Shown piece by piece: positions 1 through 6,609 of a stretch of DNA of 9,790 nucleotides. Under the pieces are notes generated by a model, which had not been told where the DNA came from, did no database searches, and saw only the letters and a program-made list of their open reading frames with translations. Both the position numbers and the translations under genes were made by a program. Origin of the DNA: an uncultured Litorilinea sp. (lineage in GTDB: Bacteria > Chloroflexota > Anaerolineae > Caldilineales > Caldilineaceae); contig CAMPHP010000069.1 of assembly GCA_946885925.1 (NCBI GenBank), forward strand, positions 1-9,790. The letters run 5' to 3'. How positions within the stretch are numbered: position 1 is the first letter of the stretch; each line of letters begins with the position of its first letter.

Positions 1-54
1 AAAAAATATGAGGCGATTCCTAGCAGCGTATTGGAGCGAGACTATGGCGGCTAA
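1..54 (+). CDS. Possible C-terminal end of an unidentified upstream gene
   Basis: Frame 1 is open from the window edge to a TAA at 52-54 and encodes the tail KKYEAIPSSVLERDYGG. It ends 24 nt before the start of the next gene on the same strand, which is a typical operon gap. Seventeen codons are too few to identify a family. Frame 2 is also open to a TAG at 89-91, which would overlap the next gene by 13 nt, so the frame assignment is uncertain. The upstream sequence would settle it. Confidence 0.3.
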   Translation, partial: KKYEAIPSSVLERDYGG

Positions 55-78
55 CAGCGATGCGATGAGATTGGTACG

Positions 79-957
79 ATGGCACAAATAGGTGATCCAG
101 CACGAGCCTTTGCTGCAGAGTTATCCAATGCCGACCCGGAGCGGCTGGCATTGGCAATTGCACGGATTGCTTACCCCGATCTGGAGCCGGAGGAGTATGT
201 AGCGCAGTTGGATGAGATGGCCTCGATCGCCGGGGCGCGGGTGGCGCAAGCTTCTATGGGCGAGAGACGCGCTGTAGCGTTGGTTGAGGCGCTACGGCTC
301 GATCTAGGCTTTCGTGGCAATACCGAACATTATTACGACGTAGCGAATAGCTATCTCAATGTCGTGTTGGAGCGGCAAACAGGGCTGCCGATCCTCTTAT
401 CGTTGATCTTGATGTCAATTGGTAAACGGTTGGGATTGGCGGTGGAGGGTGCTGGGTATCCCAACCATTTTATGGCGCGCTATGAGGACGAGGAGGGTAT
501 ATGGATCCTCGACCCGTTTCATGGTGCGGTGATGAAGCCTGACGATGTGCCGGTCTATTTTGAGAAGATCTTTGGTCATCCAGCAGTCCAAATGGAGTAT
601 GGCGATCCTGTGCCTGTCTCTGCCACAGCCTGGGCGCTTCGCATTTTGAACAATCTGCGTATGGTCTATATGAATTCTGGGAACTTGGTGATGTTGGCGA
701 AGGTGTTGGATTTTATGTTGCTGGTGGAACCGGGACGCACAGATCTCTGGCAGGAACGGGGTGTTGTGGGCTATCGCTGCGGCGAGTTGGAATCGGCTGC
801 CCGCGCACTGCGCCGCTATTTCTTTCTGACCGGCCACATTAGCATTGGCTCACTCGGAGACATATCATCACCTGCGCCGCCGCTGGCAGACCGGGTTGAA
901 CAACATTTGTGGAACTTGCTAGAGGATATTGAAAAGGCACTGGTTCGTTGGAACTAG
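79..957 (+). CDS. SirB1-family protein: transglutaminase-like fold with C-terminal TPR-like region
   Basis: This 292-residue protein matches the SirB1 (Transglut_core2) family in length and layout. Residues 77-108 hold the family signature, with GFRGN, then YYD, NSYLN and a TGLPILLS segment. Residues 127-135 read YPNHFMARY and are followed by ILDPF near D145, the places where a transglutaminase fold carries its His and Asp. The only cysteine, C234, lies in the C-terminal half, so a thiol transglutaminase triad is absent, as expected for this non-peptidase branch. Residues of about 183-250 look helical and TPR-like. The biochemical role of the family is not settled. ATG79 is the only plausible start after the in-frame stop at 52-54, although its ribosome site is weak. 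The gene is followed 64 nt later by plsC on the same strand and is probably co-transcribed with it. Confidence 0.88.
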   Translation: MAQIGDPARAFAAELSNADPERLALAIARIAYPDLEPEEYVAQLDEMASIAGARVAQASMGERRAVALVEALRLDLGFRGNTEHYYDVANSYLNVVLERQTGLPILLSLILMSIGKRLGLAVEGAGYPNHFMARYEDEEGIWILDPFHGAVMKPDDVPVYFEKIFGHPAVQMEYGDPVPVSATAWALRILNNLRMVYMNSGNLVMLAKVLDFMLLVEPGRTDLWQERGVVGYRCGELESAARALRRYFFLTGHISIGSLGDISSPAPPLADRVEQHLWNLLEDIEKALVRWN

Positions 958-969
958 TGTTACTTTCTA

Positions 970-1011
970 CAAAGAAGAGACTGCAAAGAAGTGATTGCAA
1001 AGAAGGGATAA
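970..1011 (+). repeat. Three tandem copies of a 14-bp unit between sirB1-like gene and plsC
   Basis: The octamer CAAAGAAG occurs at 970-977, 984-991 and 998-1005, exactly 14 bp apart. The rest of each unit is also related: AGACTG, TGATTG, then GGATAA. The array begins 12 nt after the stop codon of the preceding gene. It ends at the Shine-Dalgarno region of plsC, so the last unit supplies purine-rich sequence just before that ribosome site. It belongs to a set of six stop-proximal tandem duplications in this window. Confidence 0.85.
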
Positions 1012-1021
1012 GGATAGATCA

Positions 1022-1711
1022 ATGCCAAAGTACCGGCACTGGATCTGGTGGGTAGGATGGTTCATTATGGGCCTGGTACGTCCAATGTTCTGCCGGGTAG
1101 AGGTAGAAGGACGTGAGAATCTACCAATGAACAGTGGTGCTGTCGTGGCGAGCAATCACAATTATGGCCCAGATTATATCCTTTTAGCATTTTCCAGCCC
1201 GCGCGAACTCTGCTTTATGGCAAAGTCCGAGATATTTAGCTGGAATCCGCTGTTGGCCGCGGTGCTTCGGGCAGCAGGTGTTTTCCCTGTACAACGGGGA
1301 AAGAGTGACACTGCTGCGATTGATACAGCAGTGAAACTGGTGATGGAAAATAACTTGATTGCCATGTTTCCTGAGGGTACACGCAGCAAGAGTGGTGTGT
1401 TGATGGCTGGAAAGACGGGTGCGGCGCGGATTGCTTTGGCAGCAGATGCGCCGATTGTGCCGGTTGCGGTGACCAATTCGGCGGCTGTCTTCAAACGCAA
1501 AGGCTGGCAGCGCCCACTCGTGACGGTGCACTTTGGGCAACCGATTTATTGGCAGGCCAAAGATGGCGCGGATGAAGCCGAGACAGCACGTGAATTTATG
1601 GATGCTGTGATGGGCGAGATCGCAAGTATGTTACCGCAAGAGTTGCGCGGTGAATATGGCACTCCGTCCAAGCAGAAAGCAACGCAGGAGCAAGTTGAGC
1701 TAGTACGTTGA
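1022..1711 (+). CDS. plsC: 1-acyl-sn-glycerol-3-phosphate acyltransferase (PlsC family)
   Basis: The protein has 229 residues and the expected acyltransferase motifs in order. The catalytic HX4D is H46-NYGP-D51. Motif II is GVFPVQRG near residues 86-93, FPEGTR at 116-121 binds glycerol phosphate, and IVPVAV follows as motif IV. An N-terminal tryptophan-rich hydrophobic stretch (residues 7-19) probably associates with the membrane. The family moves an acyl chain from acyl-ACP or acyl-CoA to lysophosphatidic acid, giving phosphatidic acid, although close relatives act on other acceptors. A TTG at 995 could extend the frame by nine residues. ATG1022 is preferred because AAGGA lies 7 nt upstream of it. 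It sits between a SirB1-like gene and an NmrA-like gene 11 nt downstream, consistent with one operon. Confidence 0.92.
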   Translation: MPKYRHWIWWVGWFIMGLVRPMFCRVEVEGRENLPMNSGAVVASNHNYGPDYILLAFSSPRELCFMAKSEIFSWNPLLAAVLRAAGVFPVQRGKSDTAAIDTAVKLVMENNLIAMFPEGTRSKSGVLMAGKTGAARIALAADAPIVPVAVTNSAAVFKRKGWQRPLVTVHFGQPIYWQAKDGADEAETAREFMDAVMGEIASMLPQELRGEYGTPSKQKATQEQVELVR

Positions 1712-1722
1712 GAAAGGCTGAT

Positions 1723-2625
1723 ATGTCTGCAAATCATCAATCAGCAGTGATTGGAATTACGGGTGCAAGTGGGCATCTGGGGCGTCGCGTGGTGGAACTT
1801 GTCATCGAGCGTGTGGGCGCGGGCAATGTGGTGGCAATTACTCGCTCACCTGAGAAACTAGCCGACTTTGCGGCAAAGGGTGTCCAGGTGCGTTCGGGAG
1901 ATCTTGCCGATCCCTCGGGGCTTCCTGCGGCCTTCTCTGGCATTGATCGTCTCTTTGTCATTAGTGTGGACGATACTAGTGAGGGAGTTCGACCTCGCTT
2001 GCACGGCAATGCTGTCACCGCGGCAAAGCAGGTAGGGATTAAGCATTTGATTTATTCCTCGGCGATTAAGCCGCGCTATTCACCAATTACCTTTTTGCGA
2101 GATCATGGCGTAACCGAGCAAATCGTTGTAGAGAGCGGAATTCCATTTACATTCTTGCGTAATAATTTCTACATGGAAACGGTGCTGCAAAGTGGCGTGC
2201 AAACTGTGGCGACCGGAACCTTGTTCTCCGCTGCCCAAGGTGGCGCGGTTGGATATGTGAGTCGAGAGGATTGTGCACGCGCGGCCGCGGCGGTGTTGTC
2301 GTCCAGCGGGCATGAAGGGGCGATTTACGATATTACAGGGCCATATGCGTATACCCAGGCAGAGATTGCCGGTGAGTTATCCAAAGTAGTGGGACGCCCA
2401 ATCAACTATGTAGCCTTGTCCGATGAGGAGCTTCAGCAAGGGATGGTTGCCCATGGTTTGCCGGCCCATGTTGCCGAGTTTGTGGTCGGTATGGAGCGGG
2501 GGATTCGATTAGGCGCGCTTGATGTAGTGAGCCGCGCGGTGGCTACGCTGACCGGGACGCCGCCGGAGAGCTTGCCGGATTTCTTGGCGCGCCATCGCAA
2601 TGTATTGGTCAAGCAAGGCGAATAG
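1723..2625 (+). CDS. NmrA/QorB-like NAD(P)-binding Rossmann protein, probable NAD(P)H:quinone oxidoreductase type
   Basis: This 300-residue protein is an atypical short-chain dehydrogenase of the NmrA group. The Rossmann glycine motif is GASGHLG (G14, G17, G20). Arg41 in AITRS at the end of the second strand favours NADP(H). A YSSAIKP strand is followed by a His/Glu-containing helix and GIPFTFLRNNFYME, the pattern seen in QorB (YtfG) of E. coli. The classical YxxxK catalytic pair is not evident, so a redox role or a nucleotide-sensing role are both possible and the substrate is unknown. A TTG at 1708 overlaps the plsC stop. ATG1723 is chosen because AAAGG lies 5 nt before it, while nothing suitable precedes the TTG. 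It is the last gene before the terminator at 2661-2695. Confidence 0.85.
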   Translation: MSANHQSAVIGITGASGHLGRRVVELVIERVGAGNVVAITRSPEKLADFAAKGVQVRSGDLADPSGLPAAFSGIDRLFVISVDDTSEGVRPRLHGNAVTAAKQVGIKHLIYSSAIKPRYSPITFLRDHGVTEQIVVESGIPFTFLRNNFYMETVLQSGVQTVATGTLFSAAQGGAVGYVSREDCARAAAAVLSSSGHEGAIYDITGPYAYTQAEIAGELSKVVGRPINYVALSDEELQQGMVAHGLPAHVAEFVVGMERGIRLGALDVVSRAVATLTGTPPESLPDFLARHRNVLVKQGE

Positions 2626-2631
2626 CGAATC
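2618..2631 (+). repeat. Two tandem copies of a 7-bp unit spanning the stop codon of the NmrA-like gene
   Basis: GCGAATA (2618-2624) is followed directly by GCGAATC (2625-2631). The TAG stop at 2623-2625 straddles the junction. Two heptamers alone could arise by chance. The entry is listed because five other genes here show the same placement of a longer duplication. Confidence 0.5.
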
Positions 2632-2660
2632 AGCTTTGCTCGATCTACGGCAATAAAAAG

Positions 2661-2695
2661 AAAGGTGCGGGGGAACAAGATTCCCTCGCACCTTT
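2661..2695. terminator. Bidirectional intrinsic terminator between convergent genes
   Basis: The arms AAAGGTGCGGGGGAA (2661-2675) and TTCCCTCGCACCTTT (2681-2695) form a 15-bp stem around the loop CAAGA. All pairs are Watson-Crick except one position, which is a G-U pair on the plus-strand transcript. On the plus strand the stem runs into TTTTCGTTT. On the minus strand it runs into CTTTTTATT. It lies 35 nt after the NmrA-like gene and about 56 nt beyond the korB stop, so it can end both converging transcripts. Confidence 0.93.
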
Positions 2696-2701
2696 TCGTT
2701 T

Positions 2702-2746
2702 GCTATATCATAAGGCGCTATATCATCAGGCGCTATGTCATCAGGC
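2702..2746. repeat. Three tandem copies of a 15-bp unit immediately 3' of korB
   Basis: The units are GCTATATCATAAGGC (2702-2716), GCTATATCATCAGGC (2717-2731) and GCTATGTCATCAGGC (2732-2746). Each differs from its neighbour by one base. The array starts 4 nt after the korB stop codon (minus strand) and ends 6 nt before the terminator stem, so it fills the whole 3' untranslated segment of korB. Confidence 0.93.
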
Positions 2747-2750
2747 GAGA

Positions 2751-3800
2751 TTAGAGTTCTGCCATGATCTTATCGAGAGACTCGCGGCTGGGGACGAGCT
2801 TGTTCTCTGGCAGATTGACCAGTGGCGTATCGACCAAGTGGAGCAATTCGTTGATGTCGGGTTGGTCTTCGTTGATGTAGAAGAGGCCTGTGAGGAATTT
2901 CTGCTCACGGCGGGCACTTTCCAACACTCGATACGCTGCGTCTCGGTCCGTAGGATCGTGTGAGTCGTCAAGCTTCTTGAGTACGATCCAGGAACCATCG
3001 TGCATCTGCACTTCGGTTTCGTCGTCATACTCATCGATCTCGATCTCCTCATACTTCGGCACGAAGTTTAGCTCTTGGAGCGAAATCTGATGTTCCTTGC
3101 CATAGGTATAGCTCTTGGTCGAGCTGTCGTGATTGTTGAAAGTGACGCAAGGGCTAACGATGTCAAGGAAGGCAATACCGCGGTGGCTTAGGGCTGCCTT
3201 GAGCAAGGTCTCTACCTGCTTGGCATCACCAGCGAAACTGCGAGCAATGAAGGTCGCATTGGCTGCCAGAGCTTCAAGACAGAGATCGAGGGGCGGCATT
3301 TCGTTAATACCGGCGTATTTCAGGTTTTGGCCCATGTCCGCGGTGGCGCTGAATTGGCCTTTGGTCAGCCCGTATACGCCATTATTTTCCACAATGTAAA
3401 CCATTGGGACATTGCGGCGCATGATGTGCTTGAACTGGCCGAGACCGATTGAGGCAGAGTCACCATCACCACTGATACCTACTGCATGCAGGCTGCGGTT
3501 GGCGACGAGCGCGCCAGTTGCCACAGAGGGCATACGACCATGCACAGAGTTGAAGCCGTGGCTGTAGCCCAGGAAGTAGGCTGGGGTCTTGCTGCTGCAA
3601 CCAATGCCGCTCAGTTTGATAACTTGTGTCTGGTCGAGACCAAGTTCCCAAACGGCGTTAATGATACGTTGGCTGATGCTATCGTGACCACAGCCTTTGC
3701 ATAGGGTAGAAGGCTTGCCACGGTATTCGGTCTTTTCAAGCCCAATCGCGTTGGTCTTGGGTGCGCGGGGCGCTGGTGCAGACTTCTTGACAGTTTCCAT
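2751..3800 (-). CDS. korB: 2-oxoacid:ferredoxin oxidoreductase, beta subunit (2-oxoglutarate type likely)
   Basis: This 349-residue subunit binds thiamine diphosphate and one 4Fe-4S cluster, and passes electrons from oxidative decarboxylation of a 2-oxoacid to ferredoxin. Likely cluster ligands are C34 and C37 (CKGCGH), C68 (GIGCSSK) and C218 (SPCVTF), with spacings matching the two-subunit archaeal enzyme family. The thiamine site is GDGD at 111-114, with an Asn pair at 139-140. K71 and the L145/K147 pair sit where substrate-recognition residues lie in that family. The N-terminus carries about 20 extra Ala/Pro/Lys-rich residues, and the C-terminal extension has an acidic patch at 251-263. 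No ferredoxin domain is fused. GAGGA lies 6 nt before ATG3800. It follows korA by 158 nt and is probably in the same transcript. A 2-oxoglutarate preference is inferred; pyruvate or branched 2-oxoacids remain possible. Confidence 0.93.
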   Translation of the reverse strand: METVKKSAPAPRAPKTNAIGLEKTEYRGKPSTLCKGCGHDSISQRIINAVWELGLDQTQVIKLSGIGCSSKTPAYFLGYSHGFNSVHGRMPSVATGALVANRSLHAVGISGDGDSASIGLGQFKHIMRRNVPMVYIVENNGVYGLTKGQFSATADMGQNLKYAGINEMPPLDLCLEALAANATFIARSFAGDAKQVETLLKAALSHRGIAFLDIVSPCVTFNNHDSSTKSYTYGKEHQISLQELNFVPKYEEIEIDEYDDETEVQMHDGSWIVLKKLDDSHDPTDRDAAYRVLESARREQKFLTGLFYINEDQPDINELLHLVDTPLVNLPENKLVPSRESLDKIMAEL

Positions 3801-3923
3801 TGTCTTTCCTCTTCTTTACGTTGCTCTGCTTGAGCGTGGTTTGGATTGAGCCAAAGCCCCACTCTGTAGCAACTGCTAGTTTAGCAAATCACTGTCACGC
3901 ATGGACAGAATGAGTCGTTTACA

Positions 3924-3945
3924 AACCTGGCACGAACCTGGCGCA
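3924..3945. repeat. Two tandem copies of an 11-bp unit 3' of korA
   Basis: AACCTGGCACG (3924-3934) is followed by AACCTGGCGCA (3935-3945), and a much more degenerate third copy may occupy 3946-3956. In the korA reading direction the array begins 13 nt after the stop codon. It lies at the korA end of the 158-bp korA-korB gap. I see no convincing promoter or hairpin in the rest of that gap. Confidence 0.7.
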
Positions 3946-3958
3946 AATCCAGCGTTGC

Positions 3959-5803
3959 TTAACGCTCGGTGGCGTTCAGGTGATCCAGAATGGTGTCGTT
4001 AATCCAGCGGGCCGACAATGGCATGCCATTGCAGCGTGCCGCCGAGACCATCTTCGGCGCGGATGTCGGTGCAGCATTGATCAGAATTTTGTAGAGCTGA
4101 CCGTCGAAGTTATTTTCAACGACAAAGATGTAGTCATGCTCTGCAATAAACTCCTTGACGCTAGCGGTCAAGGGAAGAGCGCGCAGGCGCAGGTAGCTGG
4201 TCTCTACACCCGCAGCCGTGAGGCGATCGCGTGCCTCCAAAATGGCTGGGTCATTGCTGCCCAAGCTGATGATGCCGACCTTTGCGCCCTCCACCTTATC
4301 AATGATGGGGGCGGGAACATGCTGGCGTGCAGTTTCAAACTTGCGATAGAGACGGGCGAGGTTGTTCTCCCAGTCGTCAGGGCGCTCGCTGTAGCCAGCG
4401 TATTCGTTGTGTCCTGTACCGCGTGTAAAGTAGGCAGCCATCTTGTGCTTGTTGCCTGGGACGGTGCGATAGGGAATAGCATCGCCATCAACATCCTTAT
4501 AGCGACCCCAACTTCCACCCAACTTCTCCAAATCTTCTGCGCTCAACACCTTACCACGATCCAGCGGCTTCTCCGGATATTGGAAGGGATCAGAGATCCA
4601 GTAGTTCATACCCAGATCCAGGTCGCTGAGTACAAAGACGACGGTCTGGAAACGCTCTGCGAGGTCGAAGGCAGCGCCTGCAAACTCGAAACATTCAGCA
4701 GGACTGCTTGGGAAGAGAATGATGTGGCGTGTATCGCCGTGGCTGAGATAGTAGGTGCTGAGAATGTCGCCCTGGCTGGTGCGGGTTGGCAGACCCGTGC
4801 TAGGCCCCATGCGTTGAATATCCCAAATCACAGCGGGAATCTCAGCAAAATAGGCCAAACCAACAAATTCAGACATAAGGCTGATGCCAGGGCCACTGGT
4901 GGCAGTCATGGCGCGTGCGCCTGCCCAACCCGCACCGACGACCATACCGATAGCCGCCAGTTCATCTTCGGCTTGGATGATGGCATAGGTGGCCTTGCCG
5001 GTCTCTGGATCTGTACGCAGTTTTGGCGCATATTGGGTAATCGCATCAGCAACTGAGGAAGAAGGTGTAATGGGATACCAAGAGACCAGTTGAACACCAT
5101 GATAGAGGGCACCCAAACCGGCTGCGGTGTTGCCATCGACCAAAATCTTGTCCTCGTTAAACCCAGTCATGCGTTCGACGCGGTAGGGCTGGGTGTTGAC
5201 AACATTGTCCTTGGCATGGTTATAGCCGCGCATGACCATGTCGAAGTTGAGTTCGATAGGCTTGCGCTTGCCGCCAAAGTTCCATTCCAACGCGGCTTTG
5301 ATCTCGTCCATCTCGATATCAAGCAGATAGGTCAAGTAGCCGACATAGACCATGTTCGCCACGTAGTCTTTTAGGTTAAAGGGCAGATTTGCTTCTTTGA
5401 CCAAATCTTTGACGGGCATGGGGATATACTGCACATCCTTGCGGCGGGCAGCGATGGGTAAGCTGTCATCATAGAGGATGATGCCACCCTCAGCCACTTC
5501 CTGCATATCCTCGGCAACGGTGGACGGATTCATGCAGACCACGACTTCGATGCCATCGCGGCGTGCCAGATAACCATCTTTACTGAGACGAACATTATAC
5601 CAAGTGGGCAGACCTTGGATATTGCTGGGGAACAGGTTTTTCCCTGTAACGGGAATGCCCATCTTGAAGAGCGAGCGAATCAACACTGTGTTGCTGGTCT
5701 GGCTACCGGAGCCATTGATGGTAGCAACATTGATGTTGAAATCATTGACCCGCCTCTGCTGCCGCTCTGCTTCAGAGAAGGTCTCGGCGACGAAAACACT
5801 CAT
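3959..5803 (-). CDS. korA: 2-oxoacid:ferredoxin oxidoreductase, fused gamma-alpha subunit
   Basis: The 614-residue protein joins a gamma domain (about 22-190) to an alpha pyrimidine-binding domain (from about 215). The gamma region has GSGSQTSNT at 31-39 in place of the usual GGQG-type loop, then FPSNIQGLPTW at 58-68. The alpha region carries the diagnostic YPITPSS at 243-249 and TSGPGISLM at 302-310. It also has LPTRTSQGD, whose Arg341 probably corresponds to the substrate carboxylate-binding Arg of the family. With KorB it forms a two-subunit-type enzyme that makes an acyl-CoA (succinyl-CoA if 2-oxoglutarate is the substrate), CO2 and reduced ferredoxin in the cytoplasm. The start ATG5803 has GGAGG 6 nt upstream. 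It lies 100 nt downstream of a GntR/FCD regulator gene on the same strand and is followed by korB. A long antisense open frame over its 3' half is a codon-bias shadow. Confidence 0.94.
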   Translation of the reverse strand: MSVFVAETFSEAERQQRRVNDFNINVATINGSGSQTSNTVLIRSLFKMGIPVTGKNLFPSNIQGLPTWYNVRLSKDGYLARRDGIEVVVCMNPSTVAEDMQEVAEGGIILYDDSLPIAARRKDVQYIPMPVKDLVKEANLPFNLKDYVANMVYVGYLTYLLDIEMDEIKAALEWNFGGKRKPIELNFDMVMRGYNHAKDNVVNTQPYRVERMTGFNEDKILVDGNTAAGLGALYHGVQLVSWYPITPSSSVADAITQYAPKLRTDPETGKATYAIIQAEDELAAIGMVVGAGWAGARAMTATSGPGISLMSEFVGLAYFAEIPAVIWDIQRMGPSTGLPTRTSQGDILSTYYLSHGDTRHIILFPSSPAECFEFAGAAFDLAERFQTVVFVLSDLDLGMNYWISDPFQYPEKPLDRGKVLSAEDLEKLGGSWGRYKDVDGDAIPYRTVPGNKHKMAAYFTRGTGHNEYAGYSERPDDWENNLARLYRKFETARQHVPAPIIDKVEGAKVGIISLGSNDPAILEARDRLTAAGVETSYLRLRALPLTASVKEFIAEHDYIFVVENNFDGQLYKILINAAPTSAPKMVSAARCNGMPLSARWINDTILDHLNATER

Positions 5804-5828
5804 AACTTTCCTCCGGTTTGTAAAGGGA

Positions 5829-5863
5829 AAACGTCTTGGTTCCGCATGAAACGTCGATGTTTC
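5829..5863 (-). promoter_or_regulatory. Operator-like palindrome and direct repeat upstream of korA
   Basis: In the 100-bp gap between the regulator gene and korA, GAAACGTCGATGTTTC (5848-5863) is a palindrome matching at 14 of 16 positions. Its motif AAACGTC (5849-5855) is repeated at 5829-5835, exactly 20 bp away, about two helical turns. The sites lie 26-60 nt upstream of the korA start. I could not identify a convincing -35/-10 pair in the gap or a terminator for the regulator gene. This may therefore be an operator or attenuation element inside a read-through transcript. Which protein binds it, if any, is unknown. Confidence 0.45.
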
Positions 5864-5903
5864 TTGGGTAACTGTTTAAGCTAAATAAACGGGCTACCAG
5901 CGA

Positions 5904-6608
5904 CTAAGCTACGACTTGCGGTTCGGGCAGCCGTGTCTCAATTGAGATGCCCCGTTGGCTCAATAATTGCATGTGCTCAATCAGCAATTGTTTGCCTTGC
6001 GCTGCATCGCCGCGCACAATCGCTTCGACAATCCGCTCATGATAATCCCAGACCTGCTGGAGATAGTAAAAATCGGCGTAGGTATTTAACTCTACTGCCT
6101 CATAGGCATCCCAATACGCCTCCAACAAGCCAACCACAAAGGGGTTGTTGAGGCGACGAAATATGCTTAAGTGTAGCTCGCGATGTTCTAGGAAAGGAAT
6201 TTGGACTCGTTGTTGGTGAAGTTTTGCCTTGGCTGCCGTAACCAATTGTTGTAGATGCTCGTGGTCTTCTGGTGTGAGCAATGCTACGGCTTCGTCCCAA
6301 TAGGCGGTTTCTAGGTGGACGCGTAGCCCGCTAAAGAGGTCAAACGCTTGACGATCCATGGCGAGAGCTGTGAGGAGGCTAAGGCGGACAGGAGGCAGAA
6401 AGCTGTATTCGGTGCGGGTAATACCCCGCCGAGGGCTTGCCTCAACAAGGCCTAACATGCGTGCTACTTCTAATTGCTCGCGGAGTTTGCCAACACTGAC
6501 CCCAATCTCTTGGCTGAGATCGGTTAATGAAGGGAGACGATCACCAGCTTTGAAGCCCTGGTTAATGACATAGCTCAAGAGCTCTGAATCGAGTTGTCTG
6601 GCAATCAT
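5904..6608 (-). CDS. GntR-family transcriptional regulator with FCD effector domain
   Basis: This 234-residue regulator has an N-terminal winged helix (residues 5-66) with GDRLPSLTDLSQEIGVS followed by a REQLEVARMLGLVE recognition segment. An all-helical FCD domain spans about 75-220. FCD domains usually bind a metal through an Asp and three His and sense small carboxylic acids. The corresponding positions here appear to be H142, H146, H190 and H212, with family-like spacings of 4, 44 and 22. The usual Asp is therefore replaced by His. A GTG at 6614 would add two residues. ATG6608 is preferred because GAGGA lies 7 nt before it, while the GTG is only 1 nt from that site. Its promoter and a candidate auto-operator are directly upstream, and korA-korB follow. 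Regulation of 2-oxoacid metabolism is a context-based inference. Confidence 0.9.
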   Translation of the reverse strand: MIARQLDSELLSYVINQGFKAGDRLPSLTDLSQEIGVSVGKLREQLEVARMLGLVEASPRRGITRTEYSFLPPVRLSLLTALAMDRQAFDLFSGLRVHLETAYWDEAVALLTPEDHEHLQQLVTAAKAKLHQQRVQIPFLEHRELHLSIFRRLNNPFVVGLLEAYWDAYEAVELNTYADFYYLQQVWDYHERIVEAIVRGDAAQGKQLLIEHMQLLSQRGISIETRLPEPQVVA

Positions 6609-6609
6609 A

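Noticed and set aside
415..837. Minus-strand open frame of 140 codons inside the SirB1-like gene
   Set aside because: It is His/Arg/Gln-rich, matches no family I recognise, and lies fully antisense to a conserved gene.
995..1021. TTG start nine codons upstream of the chosen plsC start
   Set aside because: It would translate the 14-bp repeat array into a charged leader. ATG1022 has a well-placed AAGGA, and family members start near there.
2702..2746. The 15-bp repeats and the other arrays as a CRISPR or mobile-element relic
   Set aside because: Units are contiguous without spacers, too short for CRISPR repeats, and differ in sequence between loci. No cas, transposase or integrase gene is present.
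2700..2963. Plus-strand open frame starting in the 15-bp repeats and running into korB
   Set aside because: The repetitive N-terminus simply translates the tandem repeat, and the rest is antisense to korB.
3801..3958. Separate promoter for korB in the korA-korB gap
   Set aside because: TTGCTA-like hexamers occur, but no -10 box is found at an acceptable spacing, so I could not support one.
3980..5056. Long plus-strand open frame of 358 codons opposite korA
   Set aside because: It lies wholly antisense to a clearly conserved gene. It shows no recognisable motifs, is rich in Cys/Arg/His as in codon-shadow frames, and has no ribosome site or promoter.
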